A stretch of 37,932 bases of DNA from a virus. The position numbers and the translations under genes are program-made. The DNA lies in IMG/VR virus record IMGVR_UViG_3300025133_000301, positions 1 to 37,932 of that record; one strand, written 5' to 3'. Position 1 is the stretch's first letter. Every line of letters begins with the position of its first letter. This document shows, piece after piece, positions 30,814 through 37,932 of the stretch. The notes beneath the pieces are model-generated. The model made no database searches. It had not been told where the DNA came from and worked only from the letters and a program-made list of their open reading frames with translations.

Positions 30814-33567
30814 TCACGAACCCGCTTTCAGGGTTTCGATTTCTTCTTTAAGCTCTTTGATCGCTTCAATAAGAAAAGGGATAATACTTGACTTTTTAAT
30901 TGATTTTATTGCATCACCCTGAGAATTCACTATTTCAGGAAGGACACCCTCTACATCTTGGGCAATTAAGCCAAATTGCGTTCTATCGCCGTTCGGTGGA
31001 GTATCAAATCCAAGGTCTTCATTGTCTTGCCAGTCGAAGGTCACTCCCTGCAGTTGAGTGACTGTATCCAGCGCACTATCGATATTATTGATGTTGGTCT
31101 TTACGCGTGAGTCTGACGTCTCGTCAACTGAAGTGCATTGGATTTCACCCCCTACAACAAGGACATAATCACCGCCTGACAGTTCGCTTCCCGAACAATT
31201 AAGGTGTGTCAACGTAAACGACGCAGCACCACCCGGCGTGATAAGCTTGGTGTAATTATATTTATCTATGCCGCCGCCGGAGTACCACTTCCAATAGAAC
31301 TTCGCGCCTGTATCACCATGGAAATTATGGTTATAGTCCGTTCCCGTTGTCCCAATATCCCAGTTTCCACTGCTATCGACTTTGAGTCTCTCCGTGCCCG
31401 ATAGGGTAGTTCCAGTCGTTATTTTATATGCACCGCCACTAAGGCCGGTGGAGAACTTGGATGAGGTATTACCATCTTCGTATATCGTGTAGGCTTTAAA
31501 AGTGCCCGATGGGGAGGTCGAATTAATATGTATCCGTGCGTCAGAACCTGAAGAGCGAAACTTGGCTAATGATTCACCCGAATCTGCCCAACTAGATCCT
31601 CCATATACTTCCAGCTTGCCGCCACCACTTGAAGGAGTATATCCGATGCCGACCTTGGAATAGCCTGTCGCAACATAAAGCAGGGAGGAATTGATATTTA
31701 CATCAGAATTACTGGTTAGAACTCCAGTTAATGCACCACCGCTCGTAGCTAAATACCCCGAATGGCTGTGGTCGGCTGATGTCACACCTGTCACATGTCC
31801 ATAAGTATCGAACGTAATATCTTGTATATACGTCGTTCCCGAATTATCTACATTGGCTTGTGACGATGTGTCTTCGTGGGAGAAGGTGATGAGCTTATCT
31901 GTGCCGCCGCTAACACTGGTTTCGTAAGTGATATCCAATCCATTGCCAGCAGCGAAATAGACATTATAACCCGATAACACATTGGCACTGGTCCCACCAA
32001 CAGCTAAGGTCCAGTAGTTGTATGCCGAAGGGAGCACTCCATCGGCAATCTTGTCGGCAGTTACAGCGTCATCTGCTATCATTGCCGTAGAAATGCCACC
32101 CGATGCGATGTCTATGGTTTGATTGCCACCTCCCGACGTCATCGACAAGCCAGACCCTGCAAAGTTCGCTTTAATACGCAGGCCCGAACTGTTTTCGAGA
32201 GCACTGTTGGTGGATTGCTGGATAGCACTAGCCGCGACCTTATTGCCTGTGGTGATGGTGGCTAATTTACTATCCGCTATGGCTGCACTGGAATTGATAT
32301 CCGCATTGACGATCACGCCAGAGGCAATAGCTGTTACACCGCCATCGGTGATGGATATATCGCCTGTGACCTCCTTGTTGCGCCATGCAGAAGTCTGTTG
32401 GTCGTAAATGAGCACATGGCCATCGACGGGGGAGGATACGGTTGTATCGGTTAAGGCCGATAGGGTAGAGCTTGTCGAATTAATCCACGAGAGCGTGCCG
32501 CTGCCATTTGTAGACAGGACTTGACCGCTATTGCCGTCAGCATTGGGTACCGTTAAATAATTTCCGTTTTGAAATCTTATTTTAACCGTTCCAGCACCAT
32601 TGGGATCAAGGAGGATGTTTCCATTGGTGTCTGTAGATGAAACGGTATTTCCAGCAATTTGCAGATTGTCTACATCCAACTGCCCAAACGTCACCGATGC
32701 ATCTGTGGTTACGTCTTGGTTGATATTGGAATCGGCTTCGATGTTCAGGCTACCGCCAATTGTAATCGTCTCCGCAGCGGCAGTAGCGTTGATTTTAAAC
32801 TGCTCGCCTGCTGGTGCCTTAAATAGTAATAGGTTTCCATAGCCAGTCGAGCCGACCTTGAAATACCCAACTTCTGTATTACTATCGCCCAAAATAGTGA
32901 GGCCAGAGTCTATGGCATTGGCAGTATTGCTATTCTTGTTTACCTGAATGTTTTTATCTTCGACATCAAGTGTTGCCGTATTTAAATAGGTCTGTGTTCC
33001 ACTGACCGTAAGGTTTCCCGCAATCGTAACGTCATTTCCATTGAAGGTGGTGCCTTCAACAAGGATGGAGCCGCCTGAGTTAGATATCGTTGAACTGTTA
33101 ATATTGACGCTGTCTACCTGAAGGGCAGTCAATGTACCAAGTGATGTAATGCCGGACGTCGCGCTACTGGCCAATGTCCCAGCAAAGGTTCCGGTGATAT
33201 TACCTGTGGCCTGAAGCGTGCCTGTTACTTTAACTGCATTATTGAAAGCGAAGTGAGTCTCAGAGGCGTCCCAAAGGATCTCAGGATTAGTGCTGCTAAC
33301 ATTGTTGTTGGTTTGGAATACTAACTTGGAATCGGCATTGCTGGTGGCATCGTAATTGATCCACAAGTCACCATCTACGCCCTTGTCTGGATTGCTTGGA
33401 AAGAGCGTGAACATACTGTATAGCTGATCGTAAGCATTGGCTTCCCAGTAAGTCTTGTCGCAGTCGGTGCCATTCACATCGGTAGCACTGGTTGCATCCG
33501 TAATATTGGATAAGGCTACTTTGCCGCCTGCTAATGCGCTTGATCGCCATGAGGCATAGGTTGCCAT
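30814..33567 (-). CDS. tail fibre with S74 intramolecular chaperone domain
   Basis: 917 residues. A short N-terminal region is followed by a long repetitive Thr/Ser/Asn/Gly fibre shaft that includes TLDVEDKNIQVNKNSN, a text type common in marine phage fibres. About the last 100 residues form a Peptidase_S74 domain: SDSRVKTNI, then GVTFDWQ, FGLIAQDVEGVLPEIV and a C-terminal coiled coil (FLIEAIKELKEEIETL). S74 domains trimerise the fibre and usually cut themselves off before the conserved Ser. The start overlaps the next gene's stop. Confidence 0.9.
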   Translation of the reverse strand: MATYASWRSSALAGGKVALSNITDATSATDVNGTDCDKTYWEANAYDQLYSMFTLFPSNPDKGVDGDLWINYDATSNADSKLVFQTNNNVSSTNPEILWDASETHFAFNNAVKVTGTLQATGNITGTFAGTLASSATSGITSLGTLTALQVDSVNINSSTISNSGGSILVEGTTFNGNDVTIAGNLTVSGTQTYLNTATLDVEDKNIQVNKNSNTANAIDSGLTILGDSNTEVGYFKVGSTGYGNLLLFKAPAGEQFKINATAAAETITIGGSLNIEADSNINQDVTTDASVTFGQLDVDNLQIAGNTVSSTDTNGNILLDPNGAGTVKIRFQNGNYLTVPNADGNSGQVLSTNGSGTLSWINSTSSTLSALTDTTVSSPVDGHVLIYDQQTSAWRNKEVTGDISITDGGVTAIASGVIVNADINSSAAIADSKLATITTGNKVAASAIQQSTNSALENSSGLRIKANFAGSGLSMTSGGGNQTIDIASGGISTAMIADDAVTADKIADGVLPSAYNYWTLAVGGTSANVLSGYNVYFAAGNGLDITYETSVSGGTDKLITFSHEDTSSQANVDNSGTTYIQDITFDTYGHVTGVTSADHSHSGYLATSGGALTGVLTSNSDVNINSSLLYVATGYSKVGIGYTPSSGGGKLEVYGGSSWADSGESLAKFRSSGSDARIHINSTSPSGTFKAYTIYEDGNTSSKFSTGLSGGAYKITTGTTLSGTERLKVDSSGNWDIGTTGTDYNHNFHGDTGAKFYWKWYSGGGIDKYNYTKLITPGGAASFTLTHLNCSGSELSGGDYVLVVGGEIQCTSVDETSDSRVKTNINNIDSALDTVTQLQGVTFDWQDNEDLGFDTPPNGDRTQFGLIAQDVEGVLPEIVNSQGDAIKSIKKSSIIPFLIEAIKELKEEIETLKAGS

Positions 33568-35027
33568 TATGCCTCTTCAAATTTTAAAGAGAACGTCACT
33601 CGCCCCAGATCCCACATCTGGTTGGAAAAATTATCTACAGATATGATGCCTTGTAATACATTGGGAAGCCCACTATGATATGGGCGCAAAGAGATCAAGT
33701 GCCCTCGATCTTGCCAACCCATTAGAGTGCGCATATCGTAAAACATCTGCTTGGGCACATTAACAAACGACGCGCTGATAATGTGCTTCGGCTTCATATT
33801 TCCTGACGTTTTTGCTCGGCGCATTGTATTGTTGACCGTGTAACTGTTCCGTGTGGATGGCCGTCTAAAATTCCACTGCAATGAGCCCTGCTCTGGATAC
33901 GTTGCCATTTCGTAGTATCCATTGTTTTCATGCGATGTTCCAGCTGCATGCTCTATCATCAGATCATCGACATCAAATGCCGCATTGACACCAGAACGCA
34001 GGGCCATCTGTATTTCCATGCGATTAATTCGCAGAGCGGCTTTATCATTGGGGTTGGTGCTCGGCGTAGTAGTGGTAGACATGTTCCAGTCTGGACTGTC
34101 TGTCGTAGAGGATCCAGTTTGGTACAACCCAAATGTTTTTGTTGCTAATGTAAATTCACTTTTTAGGTCGTCGGTGCTGCTTCCCAATAAGGATGCATTG
34201 TATGTGACTGTCCCTACTGTCTCTCCAGTTAGCGCAGCAAGCACATTCCCATCTGCCGACATAGCTCGAAGGTGTATACGAGCGGGGTTAGCCGTTGACA
34301 TAGAGGTAAGCGATATGTCAGTAGTCGCTCGCGGATTAGCCTTGGCTAAACGATAATAATAGCTGAAGCGGTACTTGGGGATATGGGCACTGATGCTATT
34401 AATGGGCGTGGTGCGCTTGATCACTCGGTTGCTATTGTCGCTTGAATCATTTACGGCCATTCGCACTGCTTTTTGGTTGAAATACGCGTAGGCCGTTGTA
34501 GTGTCAACGGTAACAGCATTTCCTCCAGCGATAGCGACATTGATATATCTGTCATCATACCGCCGGACTGGATATACCTGCCACTTAGCGGTTTCTAGGT
34601 TAACAGAAGGAGTCCAACCGTGGGGAACAGTGCGTATAATAACTGGATCGTTTTGGTTGAACTTGGCATAGGGCACAGTAGAAACGCTAAATTGTCCCTG
34701 CTGAATTCCCGACATCACATTGTTGGATAGTGTGGTAACGTGCGTTCGAGCTATGGCTCCATCATTATCCGCATGAGAAGATGGCCCCATATGAAGCTCA
34801 GCACCCTTCAACTGAGCGCCATTGGATGTAGGTTCCGTAAATAAATAAAACGGAGCGGCGGCGTAGTTGGCAGAGATGGTACTATCAAGCGTTATATCGC
34901 CCGTTGCGTTATTGGCCGAGGGCAGTGTAGTGTAATCCGAACCGAGTCGTGTAAATTGGTCGAAATCTTCAAAGGAATCGAAGAAGGAGACTACGCCTAA
35001 CTCCCACTTCCCATTGGATGCACTCAT
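33567..35027 (-). CDS. tail-associated structural protein, 486 aa
   Basis: N-terminus reads KWELGVVSFFDSFEDFDQFT. The middle is beta-rich and Thr/Ser/Asn-rich. The C-terminal 75 residues (HIISASFVNVPKQMFYDMRT, RPYHSGLPNVLQG, GRVTFSLKFEEA) look like a tail-attachment domain of distal tail or fibre-base proteins. It is directly upstream of the fibre gene in the same transcript and shares one base with it, so a link between tail and fibre is likely. No enzymatic motif. Confidence 0.7.
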   Translation of the reverse strand: MSASNGKWELGVVSFFDSFEDFDQFTRLGSDYTTLPSANNATGDITLDSTISANYAAAPFYLFTEPTSNGAQLKGAELHMGPSSHADNDGAIARTHVTTLSNNVMSGIQQGQFSVSTVPYAKFNQNDPVIIRTVPHGWTPSVNLETAKWQVYPVRRYDDRYINVAIAGGNAVTVDTTTAYAYFNQKAVRMAVNDSSDNSNRVIKRTTPINSISAHIPKYRFSYYYRLAKANPRATTDISLTSMSTANPARIHLRAMSADGNVLAALTGETVGTVTYNASLLGSSTDDLKSEFTLATKTFGLYQTGSSTTDSPDWNMSTTTTPSTNPNDKAALRINRMEIQMALRSGVNAAFDVDDLMIEHAAGTSHENNGYYEMATYPEQGSLQWNFRRPSTRNSYTVNNTMRRAKTSGNMKPKHIISASFVNVPKQMFYDMRTLMGWQDRGHLISLRPYHSGLPNVLQGIISVDNFSNQMWDLGRVTFSLKFEEA

Positions 35028-35305
35028 TTAATAAGCCATTCTTTAACTGTGTTTATTGTAATGGTATATACAGTGAGAATAGACCCCATCATCGCAGCTA
35101 CTACGAGAGCCGTGCGGTGCCATAAACTCTGGCGCCACGCATCAATCGCCTCGATGCGCTTCTCGTGGATCTCGATGCGAGCAATGTAGTGCGCTGACTC
35201 ATCTAGTTTGCGATCTATGTCGTCAACCTGACGAATCAGCGCATCTAATTTGCCCGCTATCTCTCCGATTTCTCTATGATATTGGGGGGTCGAATCGGAG
35301 GGCAT
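35024..35305 (-). CDS. coiled-coil membrane protein, XhlA-like layout, 93 aa
   Basis: An N-terminal coiled coil (IAGKLDALIRQVDDIDRKLD, about 15-60) and one C-terminal membrane segment (ALVVAAMMGSILTVYTITI, 66-84) followed by a short basic end. This topology resembles XhlA-type hemolysin/holin partners of phages. With the two membrane or lipoprotein genes upstream it makes a lysis-like cluster. No endolysin is visible nearby. Confidence 0.6.
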   Translation of the reverse strand: MPSDSTPQYHREIGEIAGKLDALIRQVDDIDRKLDESAHYIARIEIHEKRIEAIDAWRQSLWHRTALVVAAMMGSILTVYTITINTVKEWLIK

Positions 35306-35316
35306 TAAACAAGACC

Positions 35317-35526
35317 TTATTCAATATCCTCTCCGTCCGGATTTTCGATGGAGTCGGGCGAAGGATTCCCATTAGTGGGATTGACTCGCTCTTGCAGCAT
35401 AGCAAGATCTGCTTGCATTACCACTACGTCATCCAGTGCCTTGTTGCGTTGCTGGATCAAGCTCTGAATGATACGATTCTGCTTCTCTATTGCCGCCTGA
35501 AGGTCGGCAGTTGTTGCTTCGGTCAT
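35317..35526 (-). CDS. small coiled-coil protein, 69 aa
   Basis: Residues 5-50 form a continuous helix/coiled coil (DLQAAIEKQNRIIQSLIQQR); the remainder is acidic and Pro-rich. No signal or membrane segment. It lies one base downstream of the spanin candidate's stop and may act with the membrane-anchored coiled-coil proteins. Function unknown. Confidence 0.65.
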   Translation of the reverse strand: MTEATTADLQAAIEKQNRIIQSLIQQRNKALDDVVVMQADLAMLQERVNPTNGNPSPDSIENPDGEDIE

Positions 35527-35527
35527 C

Positions 35528-36097
35528 TTACTCTCTCCCCGTTGAAGGTTTGCGAAGCACCTTGGTTAATATGGCACCCAACAGCGCGACCCAACCAAAT
35601 AGGCCTGCTGTTGCTATGTTATCCATAAACGATAAAGGATTGGCCATTGACTTGAGACTATCAAGCCGACTGGCAATACTTTCCATTTGTTGATTCAATG
35701 CATCTTTTTGTGCGTTGATGCGATTGAATAAGTCTTTCTGTCTTTCAATGGACAGCCCACCCATTACTTTCACTTCTGACTCAAAGCGCTGAACTTTTTC
35801 TACTACGCGCTCTTTGATCAGCTGCGGCACTTGATTCTTGCCTTTTTCAATTTCTGCTCTCAAAGAGTCTATCAGCACCAGTATTTCAGACGATGTGGAT
35901 TCGACTTTAGCCACTGACCCTGAAATCACATTTATCTTTTTCGTCTGCGCTATGGCCTCGGCTTTCAGATTGTCCGTCTTTTGGTGCACGGATACGATAG
36001 CCGTCGATAGGGGATTGAGCGACATTTGTATCCGCTCTGGAATAGAGGCCGTAGCGCAGCCGAAGCAAAGCAGGGCAGGGAGAAGCCGAACTGTCAC
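35528..36097 (-). CDS. candidate single-gene spanin (u-spanin) lipoprotein, 189 aa
   Basis: GTG start overlapping the previous stop. A short N-terminal hydrophobic run with a Cys at 14 (RLLPALLCFGCATAS) looks like a lipoprotein signal, though the lipobox is atypical. Residues 40-150 form a long coiled coil (IEKGKNQVPQLIKERVVEKV), and residues 160-181 are a C-terminal membrane helix (GLFGWVALLGAILTKVL). Outer-membrane lipid anchor plus inner-membrane helix joined by a coiled coil is the architecture of T1 gp11-type u-spanins, which fuse the two membranes at lysis. Alternative: simple inner-membrane coiled-coil protein. Confidence 0.6.
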   Translation of the reverse strand: MTVRLLPALLCFGCATASIPERIQMSLNPLSTAIVSVHQKTDNLKAEAIAQTKKINVISGSVAKVESTSSEILVLIDSLRAEIEKGKNQVPQLIKERVVEKVQRFESEVKVMGGLSIERQKDLFNRINAQKDALNQQMESIASRLDSLKSMANPLSFMDNIATAGLFGWVALLGAILTKVLRKPSTGRE

Positions 36098-36276
36098 TTG
36101 TCAGCCTTTTCTGAAGCTGCTTCACCGAAATAAAACGCCATGATCATGGAATAGAGCGTTATGAACTCACCCGATACGCCACTACCGGCTAATTCACCAG
36201 CTACCACGCACACCGTAAGTCCGGAGGCAATGAGAGGACGAACATATGCTTTGAAATTACGACCCTCCATTACCAT
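36094..36276 (-). CDS. holin-like small membrane protein, 60 aa
   Basis: Two hydrophobic segments (about 14-29, LIASGLTVCVVAGELA; 37-52, GEFITLYSMIMAFYFG) and a charged C-terminus FGEAASEKADK, similar in feel to small phage holins ending 'AFYFGxRAAEK'. It overlaps the outer-membrane protein gene upstream and the spanin candidate downstream, as expected in a lysis cluster. The holin call is by size, topology and neighbours only. Confidence 0.55.
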   Translation of the reverse strand: MVMEGRNFKAYVRPLIASGLTVCVVAGELAGSGVSGEFITLYSMIMAFYFGEAASEKADK

Positions 36277-36878
36277 CTCTTGCTTGCAATGAGGAAGGGC
36301 GATTCGGTGTCTGCATTATACATGAAGGATGCTCCATAGCCGCCCTCTAATTCGATTTCAGCGCCTATAACGACAAGCCCCATATCATCGTCATCCGTTA
36401 TGTAATTGCCGTCTCCTACGCCTGCAAATACGCCAAAGCCGCCTATGTCGTATCCTACTTGAAGCCACTTATCATTTTTGACTGCATCGCCAGAAACGAA
36501 ATAGCCGACCATTAGATCGACCCCCTCATACGACGCAGCGAATGACACCTCTACATCGTGACTGTCTACTTCAAGAAAGGGGCCGTCGTAGTAATATGCC
36601 GTTGCAGTAAGCGTGCCTATTTTGCCAATGTCTTGTGCAACGGTAAGATCTATCTCTGTCGCGTCGCCTCGGATGGGCACTTGCCCCCAAAGGCCCACAC
36701 TGGTCCCATTGCTGGACAAGGGAATTCGTATATCTGGCTGTATGGAGATAGCGTCCGGTCCCGCTTGACCGCGCCAGACATGTCTAGTGTGTGCCGATAT
36801 GTCTATCGAAGGCTGCGAGGCGGCTATAGAAGTCGTAAACAAAAGGGTTATAAGACTAAGGATGATCTTTTTCATCAT
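36270..36878 (-). CDS. secreted outer-membrane beta-barrel protein, 202 aa
   Basis: Clear signal peptide MMKKIILSLITLLFTTSIAA, cut near residue 20. The mature part is made of short alternating strands: ISAHTRHVWRGQ, TSVGLWGQVPI, TEIDLTVAQDI, VSFAASYEGVDLMVGYFVSG and FGVFAGVGDG, ending in the Trp-terminal IASKRW typical of outer-membrane barrels. The 'VWRGQ' and 'GLWGQ..' strands recall the Gcw_chp/TorF-like family of bacterial outer-membrane proteins. Its presence in a phage suggests surface remodelling, receptor masking or superinfection exclusion. AAAGGAAG precedes the ATG. Confidence 0.8.
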   Translation of the reverse strand: MMKKIILSLITLLFTTSIAASQPSIDISAHTRHVWRGQAGPDAISIQPDIRIPLSSNGTSVGLWGQVPIRGDATEIDLTVAQDIGKIGTLTATAYYYDGPFLEVDSHDVEVSFAASYEGVDLMVGYFVSGDAVKNDKWLQVGYDIGGFGVFAGVGDGNYITDDDDMGLVVIGAEIELEGGYGASFMYNADTESPFLIASKRW

Positions 36879-36957
36879 TTTCTTCCTTTGGATGGGCGAG
36901 ACCCATTTATTCTCTTATTCCCCGAATATTACATATTACGCGCCCGTGTCCACTGGT

Positions 36958-37317
36958 TTAGGCTGTATCCCAAGGAAGGGGGATAATCTTAGGCCTTTTC
37001 TTAATTATTTCGATGTCCGCTGCCAGCTTCGCGTCTACGTCATTGTCTGTGCGCCATTGTTCTGCGATGGCATCCCCCCACGCCTTTTCCAGCGATGCAA
37101 ATGCTGTAAAGGAAGAGGGGTCTTTACTTTCTGGAGCAGAAAGGGACACAATGCCGTCCGTATACGATGTGGTGCCATCGTCGTCGGTAGCTGTGTAACC
37201 TACTGCCACCGACGTAACATATTCATCAGCTGGAATCACCGTGCTGCCATCTGACAGTGTCACATCCACGGGGAAGCACTGTAATTCAAGGCGAGAATTC
37301 GTGATCGTTAATGACAT
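36958..37317 (-). CDS. hypothetical protein, 119 aa
   Basis: Residues 1-60 are beta-strand-like (SRLELQCFPVDVTLSDGSTV, YVTSVAVGYTATDDDG); residues 70-119 are helical. No signal peptide or membrane segment. Unknown family; probably a small virion or tail-associated protein by neighbourhood. The 79-base gap after it carries the ribosome site of the outer-membrane protein gene and an imperfect ATGGG/CCCAT hairpin. Confidence 0.7.
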   Translation of the reverse strand: MSLTITNSRLELQCFPVDVTLSDGSTVIPADEYVTSVAVGYTATDDDGTTSYTDGIVSLSAPESKDPSSFTAFASLEKAWGDAIAEQWRTDNDVDAKLAADIEIIKKRPKIIPLPWDTA

Positions 37318-37332
37318 TTCATTGTTTTCCTG

Positions 37333-37773
37333 TTATCGACTGTCTGGGTGGGCGCAACGGTATGCCCATGCGAAAATTGTGGTGTAAATAAATGTCATCG
37401 TAGAGACCATCGCTTCATGGCTCCAGAACTCTTTGAAGGACGATCCTCCCGGCCATGCATCTCCAGCCTTGAAAAGTTCATAGGTAAGGGCTACGCTAAT
37501 GGCTGATGCCCCACTCCAATATCCACTTTTAACGGCTTCTTCTTTTGCTTTCTGCTTCTTGGTAATCGTTATCAGCTGCTTGCTGGCACTTTTGGCTACT
37601 TTCTTTGCCTCGCGCTCTGTCATGACTGATTTTTTTAGAACTGTCTCTGTAGCCCCCTTCATTCTGCGACATTCTTCTAAGCGCTTATAAAGCAGTCGAT
37701 AGGCTTTTTGCAAATCACCAAAACTAAATCCATTTGGATCTGCGGGAAGACGACTCCAATTTATTCTATTCAT
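37333..37773 (-). CDS. membrane protein with N-terminal coiled coil, 146 aa
   Basis: The N-terminal two-thirds are Lys/Arg/Glu-rich and helical (REAKKVAKSASKQLITITKK). Two weak hydrophobic stretches lie near residues 84-100 (GYWSGASAISVALTYEL) and 120-138 (AMVSTMTFIYTTIFAWAYR). No family recognised. It stands at the upstream end of the lysis-like cluster on the minus strand. Could be another holin-type or envelope protein. Confidence 0.65.
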   Translation of the reverse strand: MNRINWSRLPADPNGFSFGDLQKAYRLLYKRLEECRRMKGATETVLKKSVMTEREAKKVAKSASKQLITITKKQKAKEEAVKSGYWSGASAISVALTYELFKAGDAWPGGSSFKEFWSHEAMVSTMTFIYTTIFAWAYRCAHPDSR

Positions 37774-37780
37774 TTTCTAT

Positions 37781-37932
37781 TCAAGTAATTTGTCGTTCAC
37801 GTTTTCGTGTATTTAGGATTTTCTTTTTCTTCGGTTTTTCGTCAGGTATTAGGAATGTGGCGATAATAAAAAAAAGAGAAGCAGTAAATACTCCACTTAA
37901 AAGTATAGCCATTCCGATCTCGCAGTGGGTCA
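37781..37932 (-). CDS. small single-TM protein, possibly continuing beyond right edge
   Basis: On the minus strand the frame is open from the right edge to TGA at 37783-37781. If it starts at ATG 37912 it is 43 residues: one membrane segment (MAILLSGVFTASLFFIIATF) then a very basic tail (PDEKPKKKKILNTRKRERQ). It may instead be the C-terminus of a longer protein that begins outside the window. Topology fits a small envelope-acting phage protein. Confidence 0.5.
   Translation of the reverse strand, partial: THCEIGMAILLSGVFTASLFFIIATFLIPDEKPKKKKILNTRKRERQIT

Noticed and set aside
33922-34356. 144-residue plus-strand frame inside the 486-residue structural gene
   Set aside because: Antisense shadow, no ribosome site and no neighbour on that strand.

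Overview
The window reads as most of the genome of an unintegrated temperate tailed phage of a Gram-negative, probably marine or environmental, host. Phage identity rests on a tyrosine integrase beside a tRNA-derived attachment site, a replication cluster (SF2 helicase, T7 gp4-like primase-helicase, HNH protein), packaging genes (terminase, portal), a phage sigma factor, long fibre and tail proteins, and a lysis-like membrane cluster. A Gram-negative host is inferred from a spanin-like lipoprotein and a signal-peptide beta-barrel protein. The fibre style (repetitive 'DVEDKNI'-type text with an S74 C-terminus) recalls marine phages. I cannot name the host or the phage genus. Because phage genes lie on both sides of the attachment site, the sequence looks like attP in a free phage genome rather than an integrated end.

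Layout. 1-1402 (+): tightly overlapping small early genes ending in an excisionase-like gene. 1377-2993 (-): integrase. 2994-3537: attP region with a tRNA (CAT) 3' half, a tRNA terminator, repeated putative arm sites, a second terminator and a promoter. 3538-6819 (+): small genes of unknown function. 6843-9220: a cassette of an HTH gene and an unknown 439-residue gene, bounded by two strong terminators. 9246-9851 (-): XRE repressor with a PAS-like tail. 9852-10744: immunity and switch region with early promoters, a C4/P4-CI-like structured RNA, a small HTH gene and a cluster of AT-rich palindromes that may be an origin. 10745-16846 (+): replication genes. 16839-24474 (+): packaging genes, including a MotA-like mini-protein and a large terminase whose ATPase and nuclease domains sit in two separate genes with three genes between them. 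24536-25429 (+): sigma-70-family factor. 25426-37932 (-): tail/fibre and lysis-like genes on the opposite strand, running off the right edge. No capsid, head protease, tape-measure or endolysin gene was recognised here; these probably lie outside the window.

How it may work together (inference). The XRE-PAS repressor and the structured RNA would hold back rightward early transcription. The HTH cassette carries an operator-like motif also found upstream of the repressor, so the two may cross-talk. Once replication and packaging genes are transcribed, the sigma factor encoded at the end of that run could redirect host polymerase to the opposite-strand late genes. The integrase with its nearby excisionase candidate governs entry into and exit from the host tRNA gene.
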